A stretch of DNA of 64,000 nucleotides from Leptospira kemamanensis (GTDB lineage Bacteria > Spirochaetota > Leptospiria > Leptospirales > Leptospiraceae), in the NCBI RefSeq assembly GCF_004769665.1, contig NZ_RQGG01000018.1:62001-126000 (forward strand), read 5' to 3'. The position numbers and the translations under genes were made by a program. The stretch's first letter is position 1. The number at the start of each line of letters is the position of its first letter. The notes beneath the pieces are model-generated. The model had not been told where the DNA came from. It ran no database searches and was given only the letters and a program-made list of their open reading frames with translations. Below are positions 38,635 through 47,356 of this stretch, in pieces.

Positions 38635-38796
38635 TTAGAACTTTCTCCCGATTTTTTCGTCGGAAACAGTCAACTTAGCGCGTCCTTTTCTTCTTCGGTT
38701 CGCGATCACATTTCTTCCGCCTGGGGTAGCCATTCTGGCTCGGAATCCGTGAGTTCTCACGCGTTTAATTTTACTCGGTTGGAATGTACGTTTCAT
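38635..38796 (-). CDS. rpmH: 50S ribosomal protein L34
   Basis: 53 residues, ATG 38794-38796 to TAA 38635-38637. The product starts [20 protein letters not shown], continues [20 protein letters not shown] and ends [12 protein letters not shown]. This is the very basic L34 pattern, slightly longer than the E. coli protein (46 residues). The AGGTG four bases before the ATG serves as ribosome-binding site. It is the first gene of the rnpA-yidD-yidC-jag-mnmE operon, as in most bacteria. Confidence 0.96.
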   Translation of the reverse strand: MKRTFQPSKIKRVRTHGFRARMATPGGRNVIANRRRKGRAKLTVSDEKIGRKF

Positions 38797-39023
38797 GAAA
38801 CACCTAATTTATCTATATATGATCGCAAAAATATGAGGTCTTTTGAAAGGTTTTTGGTACCCCCATGGAAGTCAAGGGGAATTGGGAAAAATGATTGGAC
38901 TGCCAGGTGCTTATGTGACATAAGACTATTTTTATACACATTCCTTTCGAAAACTCTTCTCGCTTTCCTTATCAGACAAGAAGGATAGAGCTAAATGCAG
39001 ATATCCTACCAAAAGAGGAAGAA

Positions 39024-40133
39024 ATGAGAGAGATTCTGATGGGTTCTCTTCTTTTGGGATTCGGTTTATTTTCCACTAACTTTGCGTTAGATGCAAGGCC
39101 TACAAAATCTCGTTCTCTTCACTCAACCAAAGAATGGGAACATTCCTCGTTGCAGCTGGCCATAAAAGAATCCATCCAATACTTAGAAAAACTCCCTCCG
39201 GAAACAAAATTCCAAATCCAAGGAGAAACTTATACTCCCAGTGAAATCTTACACCCACTGCAACGAATTCAAAAACGAATGGTTTCCCAACGAGAATCGG
39301 AAATTCAGAAAGAACTGCGAAAAGAATTCCAAGAGGTAGAATTGAAAACGGGAGAAGAACTTCCTCACATCACTGGCTACTATGAAGTTCGGATCCAAGG
39401 GCGAACAAAACCAAAGGGAAGGTTTGTTTATCCTGCACTAGTTCCACCAAAACAAAATTCCAATTCGATCGATAGCAAATCCTATCCAAGAGAGTATTGG
39501 AAAGAAGAATCAAATTGGAAATCATTCTCACATCCGATCGTATTTCTTACTTTAACGGACTTACATTTAGCACAATTGGAAGGTTCGGCTCTGATCCAAA
39601 CGGAAACAAAAGAAACATTTCGCATCAATTATGCGGCAGACAATGGTTTGGATTATATGAGTCCTTCTCTTCATTTAACAGGAGTTTGTCCCAGTTTAAA
39701 ACCTTATCATCTTTCTCAATGTATGGAAACAAATCCTAAAGAAGTGACTGATGCGATTTTGAAAAATCCAAGGTATATCTTTTTTGAAAAGGAGATACTA
39801 CAAATTCGGAAACCAAATTCGATTCCTATTGGACCCTTGGGCAGTGGTGGCATTCGGCTAGTCAAAGAACGTTCGGTTGCCATGGACAAACAAGTTCCTC
39901 TAGGGTTTCCTGTCCTTGTCAGTTTTCAAACCACCAAACAGACATATCATGACCATCTGGCATTTGTGCACGATCGAGGGAATGCCATCCAAGGGGAAGG
40001 GAGAGTCGATTTTTACTTAGGGAATGAAACAGGAATTGATGAGGTAGCAAACCATTTATCTACAAAAGGAAAAGTGGTATTACTAGTACCCAGAAAAAAA
40101 GGACTGCCAAAAGGTTCATCCGATAGCATGTAA
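39024..40133 (+). CDS. MltA-type lytic murein transglycosylase
   Basis: 369 residues from ATG 39024, preceded by GAGGAAG. A signal-like hydrophobic N-terminus (about 5-22) points to export. The MltA barrel domain has ITGYYEVRIQGRTKPKGRFVYP, LHLAQLEGSALIQ and NYAADNGLDY. The C-terminal 3D domain has PIGPLGSGGIRLVKERSVAM and DRGNAIQGEGRVDFYLGNET, with the Asp residues expected of the catalytic region. MltA cuts glycan strands to 1,6-anhydro-muropeptides. The gene is divergent from rpmH, about 225 bases away. Confidence 0.85.
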   Translation: MREILMGSLLLGFGLFSTNFALDARPTKSRSLHSTKEWEHSSLQLAIKESIQYLEKLPPETKFQIQGETYTPSEILHPLQRIQKRMVSQRESEIQKELRKEFQEVELKTGEELPHITGYYEVRIQGRTKPKGRFVYPALVPPKQNSNSIDSKSYPREYWKEESNWKSFSHPIVFLTLTDLHLAQLEGSALIQTETKETFRINYAADNGLDYMSPSLHLTGVCPSLKPYHLSQCMETNPKEVTDAILKNPRYIFFEKEILQIRKPNSIPIGPLGSGGIRLVKERSVAMDKQVPLGFPVLVSFQTTKQTYHDHLAFVHDRGNAIQGEGRVDFYLGNETGIDEVANHLSTKGKVVLLVPRKKGLPKGSSDSM

Positions 40134-40167
40134 CCGCCGGCAATCCAAGTCAATAGGACAACCGAAT

Positions 40168-40548
40168 TCATTTCATGGAACTGAGTCCTATTTGGTTTCC
40201 TTCCGAATCTTCACAAATGGATACAAATCCAAAGTTTCCTATGGAAAACTTTTGCCGAATTAGTTTTCCTCCAAAGGATTTCAATTTTTTTTCATCCAAT
40301 AAACAATCTTCAACACTAAAATAAACCATAGTTCCACCTAACCCTGGTTTTTGGTATTTTGATTCCACTAATGCACCAGAAGAACCATAGAGTGCCATAT
40401 CGGAAGTAAAAACTTTCATTTTTGTTTCACCAGTAGGATCGATTAAATCTTCTAATCTTTGGTGGCATATGTTTTCATAAAATTTTGTCGCCCTATCTAA
40501 TTGTTTTACATAGAGATCAAACCAGCCAATCGCATTTGTTTTTGTCAT
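40168..40548 (-). CDS. Glyoxalase/VOC-family protein
   Basis: 126 residues from ATG 40548, chosen because GGAGG lies 8 bases upstream; an in-frame ATG 12 codons earlier overlaps that site. The fold pattern includes IGWFDLYVKQLDRATKFYE and FVSICEDSEGNQIGL, typical of VOC proteins with paired beta-alpha-beta units. Metal ligands are not certain. It follows the AraC gene by about 80 bases on the same strand, so the regulator may control it. The substrate is unknown. Confidence 0.83.
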   Translation of the reverse strand: MTKTNAIGWFDLYVKQLDRATKFYENICHQRLEDLIDPTGETKMKVFTSDMALYGSSGALVESKYQKPGLGGTMVYFSVEDCLLDEKKLKSFGGKLIRQKFSIGNFGFVSICEDSEGNQIGLSSMK

Positions 40549-40628
40549 TTCATTATCCTCCATCACGAAAACGATTGATTTCATGATGACTTACCTTACT
40601 TCATATTTGAAAGTTAGGATTGTATAAA

Positions 40629-41369
40629 TCAGACATCGAAGTGTTTAAAATATTCTTTTGGTGTGTATCCTGTGATTTTTCGAAAGGAGTGGATGAAATG
40701 GGATTGGTCTGTATAAAAATCTAGATAATGGCCTTTAAATGCTTTTTGTAAACGTAGGATTTTTAATAAATCATGGGGAGAGAAACCTGTCGTTTGTTTG
40801 ATTTTTCTTTGTAATTGTCTGGGAGATAAATTTCCATAGGCTGCCATATCCTCCACAGACTCAATCTCATCCAAATTTTCTAAGATTATGCCGACCAAAT
40901 TGTTTTTCTGAACGAACCCTTGTTTCATTAATGTCTTAACTAGGTTAGTAAAAACGGGATAAAATTCTGCAAATTCTAATTGTAATAATTGGTTGGCTGT
41001 TTCCACTAGTGGTAAGTTTCCATGATAAGGTCGATCTACAAAACCTGAGAGTATTTCCTTTGGATTTCCTTGCCACATTCCTGGTAAAATCTGAATCCCA
41101 GCATAGTGAAACGATTTTCCTAAGTTGAGTGCCACGTATTCGGTTTTTCTCATAGTAATAGCAGCAATCTTGGTATCCAATAAATTTAAGAGAACATTGA
41201 CGCAAGCGTCAGGAATCACATGGAGGATAAAATCTTCATTTAGAATGGCATTCGATTTGATTTCCCAATAGGAATGAATCATGGATTCTAATTCTTTCGG
41301 CGGATTCACTTCATTGAATTGAACAGAATCAAATTTTTTATGGATTCCATCTTTGATCGGATCGTACAT
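40629..41369 (-). CDS. AraC-family transcriptional regulator
   Basis: 246 residues. The C-terminal AraC helix-turn-helix pair is visible in MAAYGNLSPRQLQRKIKQTT, GFSPHDLLKILRLQKAFK and SHFIHSFRKITGYTPKEYFK. The N-terminal ~150 residues resemble the DUF6597-type sensor (SYWEIKSNAILNEDFILHVI, PDACVNVLLNL). Its effector is not known. A VOC-family gene lies downstream in the same direction and is its most likely target. Confidence 0.87.
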   Translation of the reverse strand: MYDPIKDGIHKKFDSVQFNEVNPPKELESMIHSYWEIKSNAILNEDFILHVIPDACVNVLLNLLDTKIAAITMRKTEYVALNLGKSFHYAGIQILPGMWQGNPKEILSGFVDRPYHGNLPLVETANQLLQLEFAEFYPVFTNLVKTLMKQGFVQKNNLVGIILENLDEIESVEDMAAYGNLSPRQLQRKIKQTTGFSPHDLLKILRLQKAFKGHYLDFYTDQSHFIHSFRKITGYTPKEYFKHFDV

Positions 41370-41430
41370 AAAATTTTACTACTGAAAACTATTGCCATTT
41401 AGACATTTTAAAAAGGATATTCTAAATCAA

Positions 41431-42093
41431 TTATGAATCTTTTTGATTCGAAATTCCTTGGAAAAAAATTTCAAATAGGGATTCAATTTCTGTATCAACA
41501 TCGATTGGATACTTAGGTGCTAAAATAAATTTTGTGATGATAAAACTCGCTCCTAAACTAAAGGAGGCTCTGACAATTTGATTTGGGTCTAAATCACTTC
41601 TAATCTCACCCTTTTCTTGAAACCTTCGGTATGTTTCCACTGAAGTATCATACAAATTGGTTTTCCATAATTGTCCAAAAATCTCGGCGAAATCTTTGGA
41701 AGTAAGAATTGCACCCAGTAAAAGTTTCAGTTTTTTTGGTTCTTTCGCCACGGCGTCATATCTTGCTTTTAGGATCGAAATAAACCAATTTTTAAAGTTT
41801 GCATTGGGAGTTTGGATTCGTTCTTTTAAATCTGACATGTGATTTGGTAATATCGTTGAAAGTAATAGACCAGCTAAGACTCGTTTGTATAAGTCATTTT
41901 TACTAGGAAAATATTTAAATAAAGTACGTTCTGTAGTTCCAGCACGCTTAGCGAGTTCTGCCGTAGTTGCCCCACTAAATCCTAATTCTGCAAAAATATC
42001 TTCTGCTGCACTAACGATATCTTTTTCCTTCTCAGATTGTGGGTTTTTGTATGCTTCAAATTCATTTTGTAGCAGTTTTAAGGTCAATTTCAT
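41431..42093 (-). CDS. TetR-family transcriptional regulator
   Basis: 220 residues. The N-terminal helix-turn-helix is at about residues 24-70: DIVSAAEDIFAELGFSGATT, AELAKRAGTTERTLFKYFPS. The C-terminal ligand domain is helical (FKNWFISILKARYDAVAKEP). It is divergent from the PhlG-like/GST pair, and the shared ~130-bp region contains a perfect 20-bp palindrome, so it probably represses that pair and itself. The ligand may be the hydrolase substrate, by inference. Confidence 0.88.
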   Translation of the reverse strand: MKLTLKLLQNEFEAYKNPQSEKEKDIVSAAEDIFAELGFSGATTAELAKRAGTTERTLFKYFPSKNDLYKRVLAGLLLSTILPNHMSDLKERIQTPNANFKNWFISILKARYDAVAKEPKKLKLLLGAILTSKDFAEIFGQLWKTNLYDTSVETYRRFQEKGEIRSDLDPNQIVRASFSLGASFIITKFILAPKYPIDVDTEIESLFEIFFQGISNQKDS

Positions 42094-42156
42094 TCGATGG
42101 TTTTTACTCGTTTGGAAACATTTTTAACAAGTGTGGTTTTTTTTCGATTGATTTTT

Positions 42157-42176
42157 AGTATAGTATTTACTTTACA
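42157..42176. promoter_or_regulatory. Second (half-conserved) TetR operator copy
   Basis: The left half is AGTATAGTAT, identical to the left half of the perfect palindrome 33 bases downstream; the right half, TTACTTTACA, is divergent. The 33-bp spacing is about three helix turns, so two dimers could bind on one face of the DNA. It lies closer to the tetR start. Confidence 0.6.
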
Positions 42177-42189
42177 ATGATAATTACTA

Positions 42190-42209
42190 AGTATAGTATA
42201 TACTATACT
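42190..42209. promoter_or_regulatory. Perfect palindromic operator of the TetR regulator
   Basis: AGTATAGTAT / ATACTATACT, a perfect 20-bp inverted repeat with no spacer, lying 14 bases before the PhlG-like ATG. It sits in the ~130-bp region between the divergent TetR and hydrolase genes, the expected site of TetR binding. Confidence 0.75.
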
Positions 42210-42223
42210 AAAAGGATTAGATT

Positions 42224-42880
42224 ATGAAATATGTAAAACTGGGTTTACCTCCGAATCGTGGTATCACTTGGATTAAAAAATCCTTGGATTCGGCGGAATA
42301 TGGTCGGGAAATTTTAGACGATGGTAGGATCAAATACTGGATCAGACATGAAATCCTTGCAGGAGTATCTCCAAAAATGTTAGTCTGGTGGTTTCAACAT
42401 TTGGAAGGAGAAATCGAATACCAAGGTAAATTGTATGATCGGTATCATGTTTGGCATCCTGAAGATCATGTACATGTTAGTTATGAAAAACGAAATGACT
42501 CAGGTCTGATTCGTCCTGGCGCAGTCCTTCGAATCGTTGAATACTTAGGAAGGAAAAAAAGATATTTAGTGAATGTAATTAGTCCCATCGAACAGTTAGA
42601 TGAAACTGGATTTATTCACAATCCCAAGTTATATGGAATATTTCCACTCGCACGTATGGAATATCGTTTCCAAGAAATAAAGGATGGAACATATTATGAA
42701 AATTGTTTAATTGTAGGTTGGAAAGGAAATTCATTTCGTTTGCTTCGAACCATATTTGAATTTTTATTTTTTGATCGAAAACATGGACACGCATGGATCA
42801 AACACAATATTGAGGAAGTAGGTCAGTTCCAAAATTTTTTGCCAGAGCTCTATAGGAAAGAAAATGAAATTTTACGGTGA
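42224..42880 (+). CDS. DAPG-hydrolase (PhlG)-like protein
   Basis: 218 residues with AAAGGA about eight bases before the ATG. The pattern YWIRHEILAGVSPKMLVWWF, QHLEGEIEYQGKLYDRYHVW and HPEDHV recalls the PhlG-like fold that hydrolyses C-C bonds in 2,4-diacetylphloroglucinol, with His/Glu metal ligands in those blocks. Identification is by recall, and the real substrate is unknown. It overlaps the GST gene by 17 bases and is under the divergent TetR. Confidence 0.72.
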   Translation: MKYVKLGLPPNRGITWIKKSLDSAEYGREILDDGRIKYWIRHEILAGVSPKMLVWWFQHLEGEIEYQGKLYDRYHVWHPEDHVHVSYEKRNDSGLIRPGAVLRIVEYLGRKKRYLVNVISPIEQLDETGFIHNPKLYGIFPLARMEYRFQEIKDGTYYENCLIVGWKGNSFRLLRTIFEFLFFDRKHGHAWIKHNIEEVGQFQNFLPELYRKENEILR

Positions 42881-43466
42881 TAGCCAATCGGGTAATTGTT
42901 ACAAACTTCAGTTAGTTGCCTCTCTATTGAACATTCCATATGAATGGATTGAATTAGATATTAAAAATGGTGATACGAGAACCGAATCATTTCTAAAATT
43001 AAATCCCAATGGCAAAATCCCCATTCTTGAATTAGAAGATGGAAGAGTATTATCCGAATCAAATGCGATCTTGAATTTTTTGGCAGAGGGAAGTGAGCTT
43101 GTCCCAAAAGATCCATTTGAAAGAGCCAAGGTGTTACAATGGCAGTTTTTTGAACAATACAGCCACGAACCCTATATTGCAGTAGCAAGGTTTATCCAGC
43201 ACTATTTAAGCATTCCAAAAGAGAGACGTTTGGAATACGAATCCAAACAAGTAGGTGGGCACAAAGCGCTACAGGTCATGGAACAACAATTGGGTAAAAC
43301 CTCTTTTTTGGTAGGAGATCATATTTCCATCGCTGATATTAGTTTATTTGCATATACGCATGTGGCTCATGAAGGTGGATTTGAACTATCAAAGTATCCG
43401 AATATCCTGAACTGGATTCAAAGGATTAAAGAATTAAATCGATTCCAACCGATGAAATCAGTATAA
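42864..43466 (+). CDS. Glutathione S-transferase-like protein
   Basis: 200 residues. The N-terminal thioredoxin-like domain has FYGDSQSGNCYKLQLVASLL, NPNGKIPILELEDGRVLSES (cis-Pro and Glu-Ser glutathione site) and NAILNFLAEGSEL. The C-terminal helical domain includes FLVGDHISIADISLFAYTHV. It starts inside the end of the PhlG-like gene and is probably co-regulated by the divergent TetR. It would conjugate or isomerise a xenobiotic, by inference. It ends two bases before the convergent CDF gene. Confidence 0.88.
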   Translation: MKFYGDSQSGNCYKLQLVASLLNIPYEWIELDIKNGDTRTESFLKLNPNGKIPILELEDGRVLSESNAILNFLAEGSELVPKDPFERAKVLQWQFFEQYSHEPYIAVARFIQHYLSIPKERRLEYESKQVGGHKALQVMEQQLGKTSFLVGDHISIADISLFAYTHVAHEGGFELSKYPNILNWIQRIKELNRFQPMKSV

Positions 43467-43468
43467 TT

Positions 43469-44392
43469 TCATTGGTAATGTAGATTACATTTTTCTTCGT
43501 CTGTTTCGATTTCGATTGTCGTATGGATGATTTCAAACTCAGAAGCAATGTTTCGAATGTTTTCTTTGATCTTTTGGAATTCACCTATCTTTACTTTTTT
43601 TTCAATCAAAACATGGAGAGAAGCAACATGATGGTTTCCATCCAAACTCCAAACTTTGATATCATGAACTGACTTCACACCTTGGATTTGATTCCATCGT
43701 TCGATCAAATTGGATCGATTGAGAGATACTGGAACTGCTTGTAAAAAAATGCGCATCACTTGTTTGGTATTTCCATACGCATTGTATAAAATCCAAATTG
43801 CGATTCCGAGTGACATCATAGGATCAAGCCAAGGTACATCCCAAAAATACATACAGACACTGCCCAAAAGAACGGCAATCCATCCTAATATATCTTCAAC
43901 AAAATGAAGATACACTGCCTTTTCTGAAAAACTGGTTCCGTGGTGTAAACGAAACATGGCTATTCCATTCACAACTACACCGACAACGGCCAATACAAAC
44001 ATGACATCTGCTTTTGACTCTGCTGGTGTGATGAAACGTTTGATCGATTCAATGATCATTAAAACAGAACCCACGGATAATAAAACTGAAATAATCAGAG
44101 CACCTAAGATGGAAAATCGTTTATAACCATAATCAAAATGCCGATCGATCGGTTTTGTGGAAACCTTTTGTAAATACCAAACAAAGGTAAGAGAGAGAGC
44201 ATCCCCAAAATCATGGAATGCATCCGAGATAATGGCGATGCTATTGGAATAAATTCCACCAACTAATTCAAAGATTGAAAAGAATAAATTTAGAAAAAAG
44301 GCCCAAGCTAAGTTTTGGGATGTAGAAGTGTGATGGTGTGAGTGATCGTTATGACTCGTTTGGTGGTTGGAATGATTGTGTCCTTGTCCCAT
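43469..44392 (-). CDS. Cation diffusion facilitator (CzcD-like metal exporter)
   Basis: 307 residues. A His-rich N-terminus (GHNHSNHQTSHNDHSHHH) precedes six membrane helices. The metal site is in SDAFHDFGDALSLTFVWYLQ (TM2) and HFVEDILGWIAVLLGS (TM5), matching zinc-type CDF exporters that use H-x3-D pairs. A cytoplasmic C-terminal domain follows (IKVWSLDGNHHVASLHVLIE). It exports Zn2+ or a similar metal into the periplasm in exchange for protons. It has its own upstream region of 131 bases. Confidence 0.92.
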   Translation of the reverse strand: MGQGHNHSNHQTSHNDHSHHHTSTSQNLAWAFFLNLFFSIFELVGGIYSNSIAIISDAFHDFGDALSLTFVWYLQKVSTKPIDRHFDYGYKRFSILGALIISVLLSVGSVLMIIESIKRFITPAESKADVMFVLAVVGVVVNGIAMFRLHHGTSFSEKAVYLHFVEDILGWIAVLLGSVCMYFWDVPWLDPMMSLGIAIWILYNAYGNTKQVMRIFLQAVPVSLNRSNLIERWNQIQGVKSVHDIKVWSLDGNHHVASLHVLIEKKVKIGEFQKIKENIRNIASEFEIIHTTIEIETDEEKCNLHYQ

Positions 44393-44523
44393 ACGGATAA
44401 TCTAGAAACGATCTCTCTTTGAGGCAACTAGGAAAGAAAGATTGAGGAAGGAGATTGGAAAACTTAAAGATGCAATTCAATTTCATTCAAAACGAATTTA
44501 AGGTGTTCCATTACCATCCTATT

Positions 44524-46416
44524 TCATTCAAATAGAATGATTGGTTTTGAATAGATATAACCTTGTACAATGTGGCAGGAAGTTTTTTTCAAATGTAATA
44601 TTTGTTCTTCTCTTTCTATCCCTTCCGCAATGGTTTTTAACCCAAGAGAATCGGCTAAGTGGCAAATCGATTCCAATAATAAAAAATTTCGATCGGAGAT
44701 GGCGATGTCATCTAAAAAAGATTTATCAATTTTTAATTCATCAAATTGAATTTTTTGCATATAATGTAAGGAGGAATATCCTTTTCCAAAATCATCTAAC
44801 GAAACGGAGATTCCATTGGAACGCAGTGAGTTCACAATTTTTTGAATGGTTTCGATTTCATCGATAAAAACATCTTCGGTGATTTCAAAAATTAAAATTT
44901 TAGGATCTACCGATTGTTCTTTCAGATAATCAATGATGAATTCATTAAAATTAGGGTATAAAAAGAAGATAGGTGAGATATTGATCGAAATTTTAATATT
45001 TTCACCATACGATTGGATTAAATTTGGAATTTGGCTCACCACTTTTTGAAAGATGTTTTTTCCAAAAGGAACAATCATATCTGATTTTGTGATGATGGGT
45101 ATAAATTCTTCAGGAGAAATTTCTCCATATTCTTTTACACTCCATCGTGCCAGAGCTTCCAAACCAACAATGGTATGTGTTTTGATGTCCACTTTTTCTT
45201 GGTAAGCAATTTTGAATTCATTTGATTCAATTGCTTTTTCCAATTGGTTTTTTAATTTTTGTTCCCGTTCGATTTTCTTTTCCATTTCGGATTCAAACCA
45301 AACTAAATGGTTCATCGAATGTTCGCGTGCGACATTCATTGCAATGGAAAGTTTTCGAATGACTTCGTCTAAAGAACTTGCTTCTTCTGGGAATTGAATT
45401 CCCGAAACACGGTATTGGAGCCTATGTCCCAATCGATCAGGAGTTAGAGTTTGGTTGTTATTCAAATCAAATTTGATAATCGCATCTTCAATTCTGGATT
45501 TGGATGAATTTTCAATCCAAAGGATGAACTCATCTCCACCTAAACTTGCGACTATGGTATTCGGTCTTTCTTTGGTGTATTCTTTTAGTATATCTCCAAT
45601 GAGGGAAAGGATTTGGTCTCCAAAACCAATTCCATGTAAGGCGTTGATGACCTTGATTCCTTTGATATTGATGAGTAAGAAAAAAACATCTTTTTGCCCT
45701 AAGGAAATTCGATTTTGGATCAATGTTTTAAATAAATAACGATTAGGAAGTTGTGTGAGTGAATCGTAAAATGCAAGTTTGTCGATGTGTTGGTTTGACT
45801 TAAGAATTTTTGCTCTCGATTCTTTGAGATAAACAATATTTTTAATTAATTTGGCACGGAGTCTTTGGATTAAAAAACCTGAAAGAATGGAGAATATAAC
45901 CAAACTTACAGATTTAAAATACCATTCCCTCGGGCTTTGGTTTCGCAAACCTAACTCTTCCGGGAATGTTAAAAAGGAAAAATAAACAGAGATTCCAACA
46001 ATGAGAGGAATACTGCAGATCAAAAGTGCTGCTAGTAAACTTGGGATGGGTGGTAAAAATACAAAAAAGGAAATGATGATAAAGGCAAGAGAGATCTCAC
46101 CTGTTCCCATCAAACCACTTCTGAAAAAGGATAAAACAGAGATAAATATCGCAGACCCAATCAAAGTCAGAATCCGAACAAAGAGAGGAACTTTATTTTT
46201 CAGAAGATACTCGAGTAAAAATAAAAGGGAAATTCCTAAATCAACAACAAAGAATAAGAAATCAATATCTCCTTTGTTTGTGAAAAGAGGAATGAGATGC
46301 AAACAGGCTGCTACCAGAAACAAACCTGAAGTAGCGATTAAAAATCGTCTCAGTAGTGGTCCCGTATCTTTACGGAACTTTAACCAGTAGACGTAGTTTC
46401 GTTTGTTTGTAACCAT
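44524..46416 (-). CDS. Membrane GGDEF-EAL c-di-GMP enzyme
   Basis: 630 residues. The N-terminal ~200 carry about six membrane helices. A GGDEF domain (about 215-370) has the intact motif SLGGDEFILW. An EAL domain (about 380-630) has GLEALARW, INISPIFFL, EITEDVFIDE, LDDFGKGYSSLHYM, ELKIDKSF, IAEGIEREEQ and HIVQGYIYSKP, all apparently intact. Both synthesis and hydrolysis of c-di-GMP are therefore possible; which dominates is not readable. A sensor role for the membrane part is inferred. Confidence 0.9.
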   Translation of the reverse strand: MVTNKRNYVYWLKFRKDTGPLLRRFLIATSGLFLVAACLHLIPLFTNKGDIDFLFFVVDLGISLLFLLEYLLKNKVPLFVRILTLIGSAIFISVLSFFRSGLMGTGEISLAFIIISFFVFLPPIPSLLAALLICSIPLIVGISVYFSFLTFPEELGLRNQSPREWYFKSVSLVIFSILSGFLIQRLRAKLIKNIVYLKESRAKILKSNQHIDKLAFYDSLTQLPNRYLFKTLIQNRISLGQKDVFFLLINIKGIKVINALHGIGFGDQILSLIGDILKEYTKERPNTIVASLGGDEFILWIENSSKSRIEDAIIKFDLNNNQTLTPDRLGHRLQYRVSGIQFPEEASSLDEVIRKLSIAMNVAREHSMNHLVWFESEMEKKIEREQKLKNQLEKAIESNEFKIAYQEKVDIKTHTIVGLEALARWSVKEYGEISPEEFIPIITKSDMIVPFGKNIFQKVVSQIPNLIQSYGENIKISINISPIFFLYPNFNEFIIDYLKEQSVDPKILIFEITEDVFIDEIETIQKIVNSLRSNGISVSLDDFGKGYSSLHYMQKIQFDELKIDKSFLDDIAISDRNFLLLESICHLADSLGLKTIAEGIEREEQILHLKKTSCHIVQGYIYSKPIILFE

Positions 46417-46505
46417 TTTGTCCTACAGTTTCAAAATTTGTCTAAAGGCGGCATGTTTAAAAAAGTCTTTTCGAAACAAAACGTCAAGACTAAGTTATCC
46501 TCATT

Positions 46506-47015
46506 GTGTCCTCTCCTAATGAATTATCTCCCAAGTCACCACAAGAATCAGCCGTAGAAACTCGACATGTAGTTCTTCCGAATGATGCCAACCATTACGG
46601 AACCGCGTTTGGTGGTGCGATTATGAGTTGGATTGACTTAATTGCTGTTATGGCTGCCCAAAGGCATTCCGGAAGAGAAGCAGTTACGGTAAGCATCGAT
46701 CGAATTAATTTTATCACACCCATCCAAATTGGAGACCATGTCAATTTGAAGGCAATGGTCAATTATGTGGGTACTACATCGATGGAAGTGGGTGTGCAAG
46801 TGAACCGAGAAAATCCATATACCGGTGAGATGGTTCGGGCAACGACCGCCTATCTTTCGTTTGTTGCTTTGGATGAAAACAAAAAACCTGCACGTGTTCC
46901 ACCTTTGCATTTAGAAACAGATCTCGAAAAACGCAGGTTTGCGGAAGGTAAAATGCGTATTGAGATGGCAAAAGAATTTTCTGCCAAAATCAAAGCGAGT
47001 CGAAAGATTCCTTAA
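46506..47015 (+). CDS. Acyl-CoA thioesterase (hot-dog fold)
   Basis: 169 residues starting with GTG 46506. The hot-dog fold shows LPNDANHYGTAFGGAIMSWI (with the catalytic-type Asp), AAQRHSGREAVTVSIDRINF and VNYVGTTSMEVGVQVNREN. This is the YciA/acyl-CoA hydrolase pattern, releasing free fatty acids from CoA. The C-terminal helix is charged. It overlaps the convergent DUF1330-like gene by four bases. Confidence 0.9.
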   Translation: MSSPNELSPKSPQESAVETRHVVLPNDANHYGTAFGGAIMSWIDLIAVMAAQRHSGREAVTVSIDRINFITPIQIGDHVNLKAMVNYVGTTSMEVGVQVNRENPYTGEMVRATTAYLSFVALDENKKPARVPPLHLETDLEKRRFAEGKMRIEMAKEFSAKIKASRKIP

Positions 47016-47356
47016 TCGACAAATCGTTCGTAGGCGGCAATTTGTGTTGTACTGGCGACAGATGGTACGAAATACGTTTCTCTGATTTTTTGATACTCAG
47101 GATCTGCAAAAAAACTAAGTTTTTTTTCTTTGGTTTTGAAATAGATGAGAAAAACTCTGTTGATTGGATTTTCGGTTTCGGACTTAAGAGTTTCTGCAAT
47201 TTTAAAATCATACCGAAATCCACCTTCATATTGTTCCAAAAGTCCTTTCATTGCGTTTCGGTATTCAGCATATAAACTTTCATCTTTGATTTGAAGACCT
47301 ACGATGGTTTCAAATGATAAAATTTCTTTTTGTTTCTTGTGTTCTTTAGATTCCAT
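47012..47356 (-). CDS. DUF1330-like hypothetical protein
   Basis: 114 residues; a ferredoxin-like alpha/beta fold is suggested by LIYFKTKEKKLSFFADPEYQ and the preceding GGFRYDFKIAETL, resembling DUF1330 or related dimeric alpha-beta barrel domains. The family is not certain. It overlaps the MFS transporter gene upstream by 11 bases and the thioesterase gene on the other strand by four bases, so it probably belongs to the MFS transcript. Confidence 0.6.
   Translation of the reverse strand: MESKEHKKQKEILSFETIVGLQIKDESLYAEYRNAMKGLLEQYEGGFRYDFKIAETLKSETENPINRVFLIYFKTKEKKLSFFADPEYQKIRETYFVPSVASTTQIAAYERFVD

Noticed and set aside
38548..38988. 146-codon plus-strand open frame
   Set aside because: It runs across the complement of rpmH and the rnpA 5' region; rpmH is unmistakable on the minus strand.
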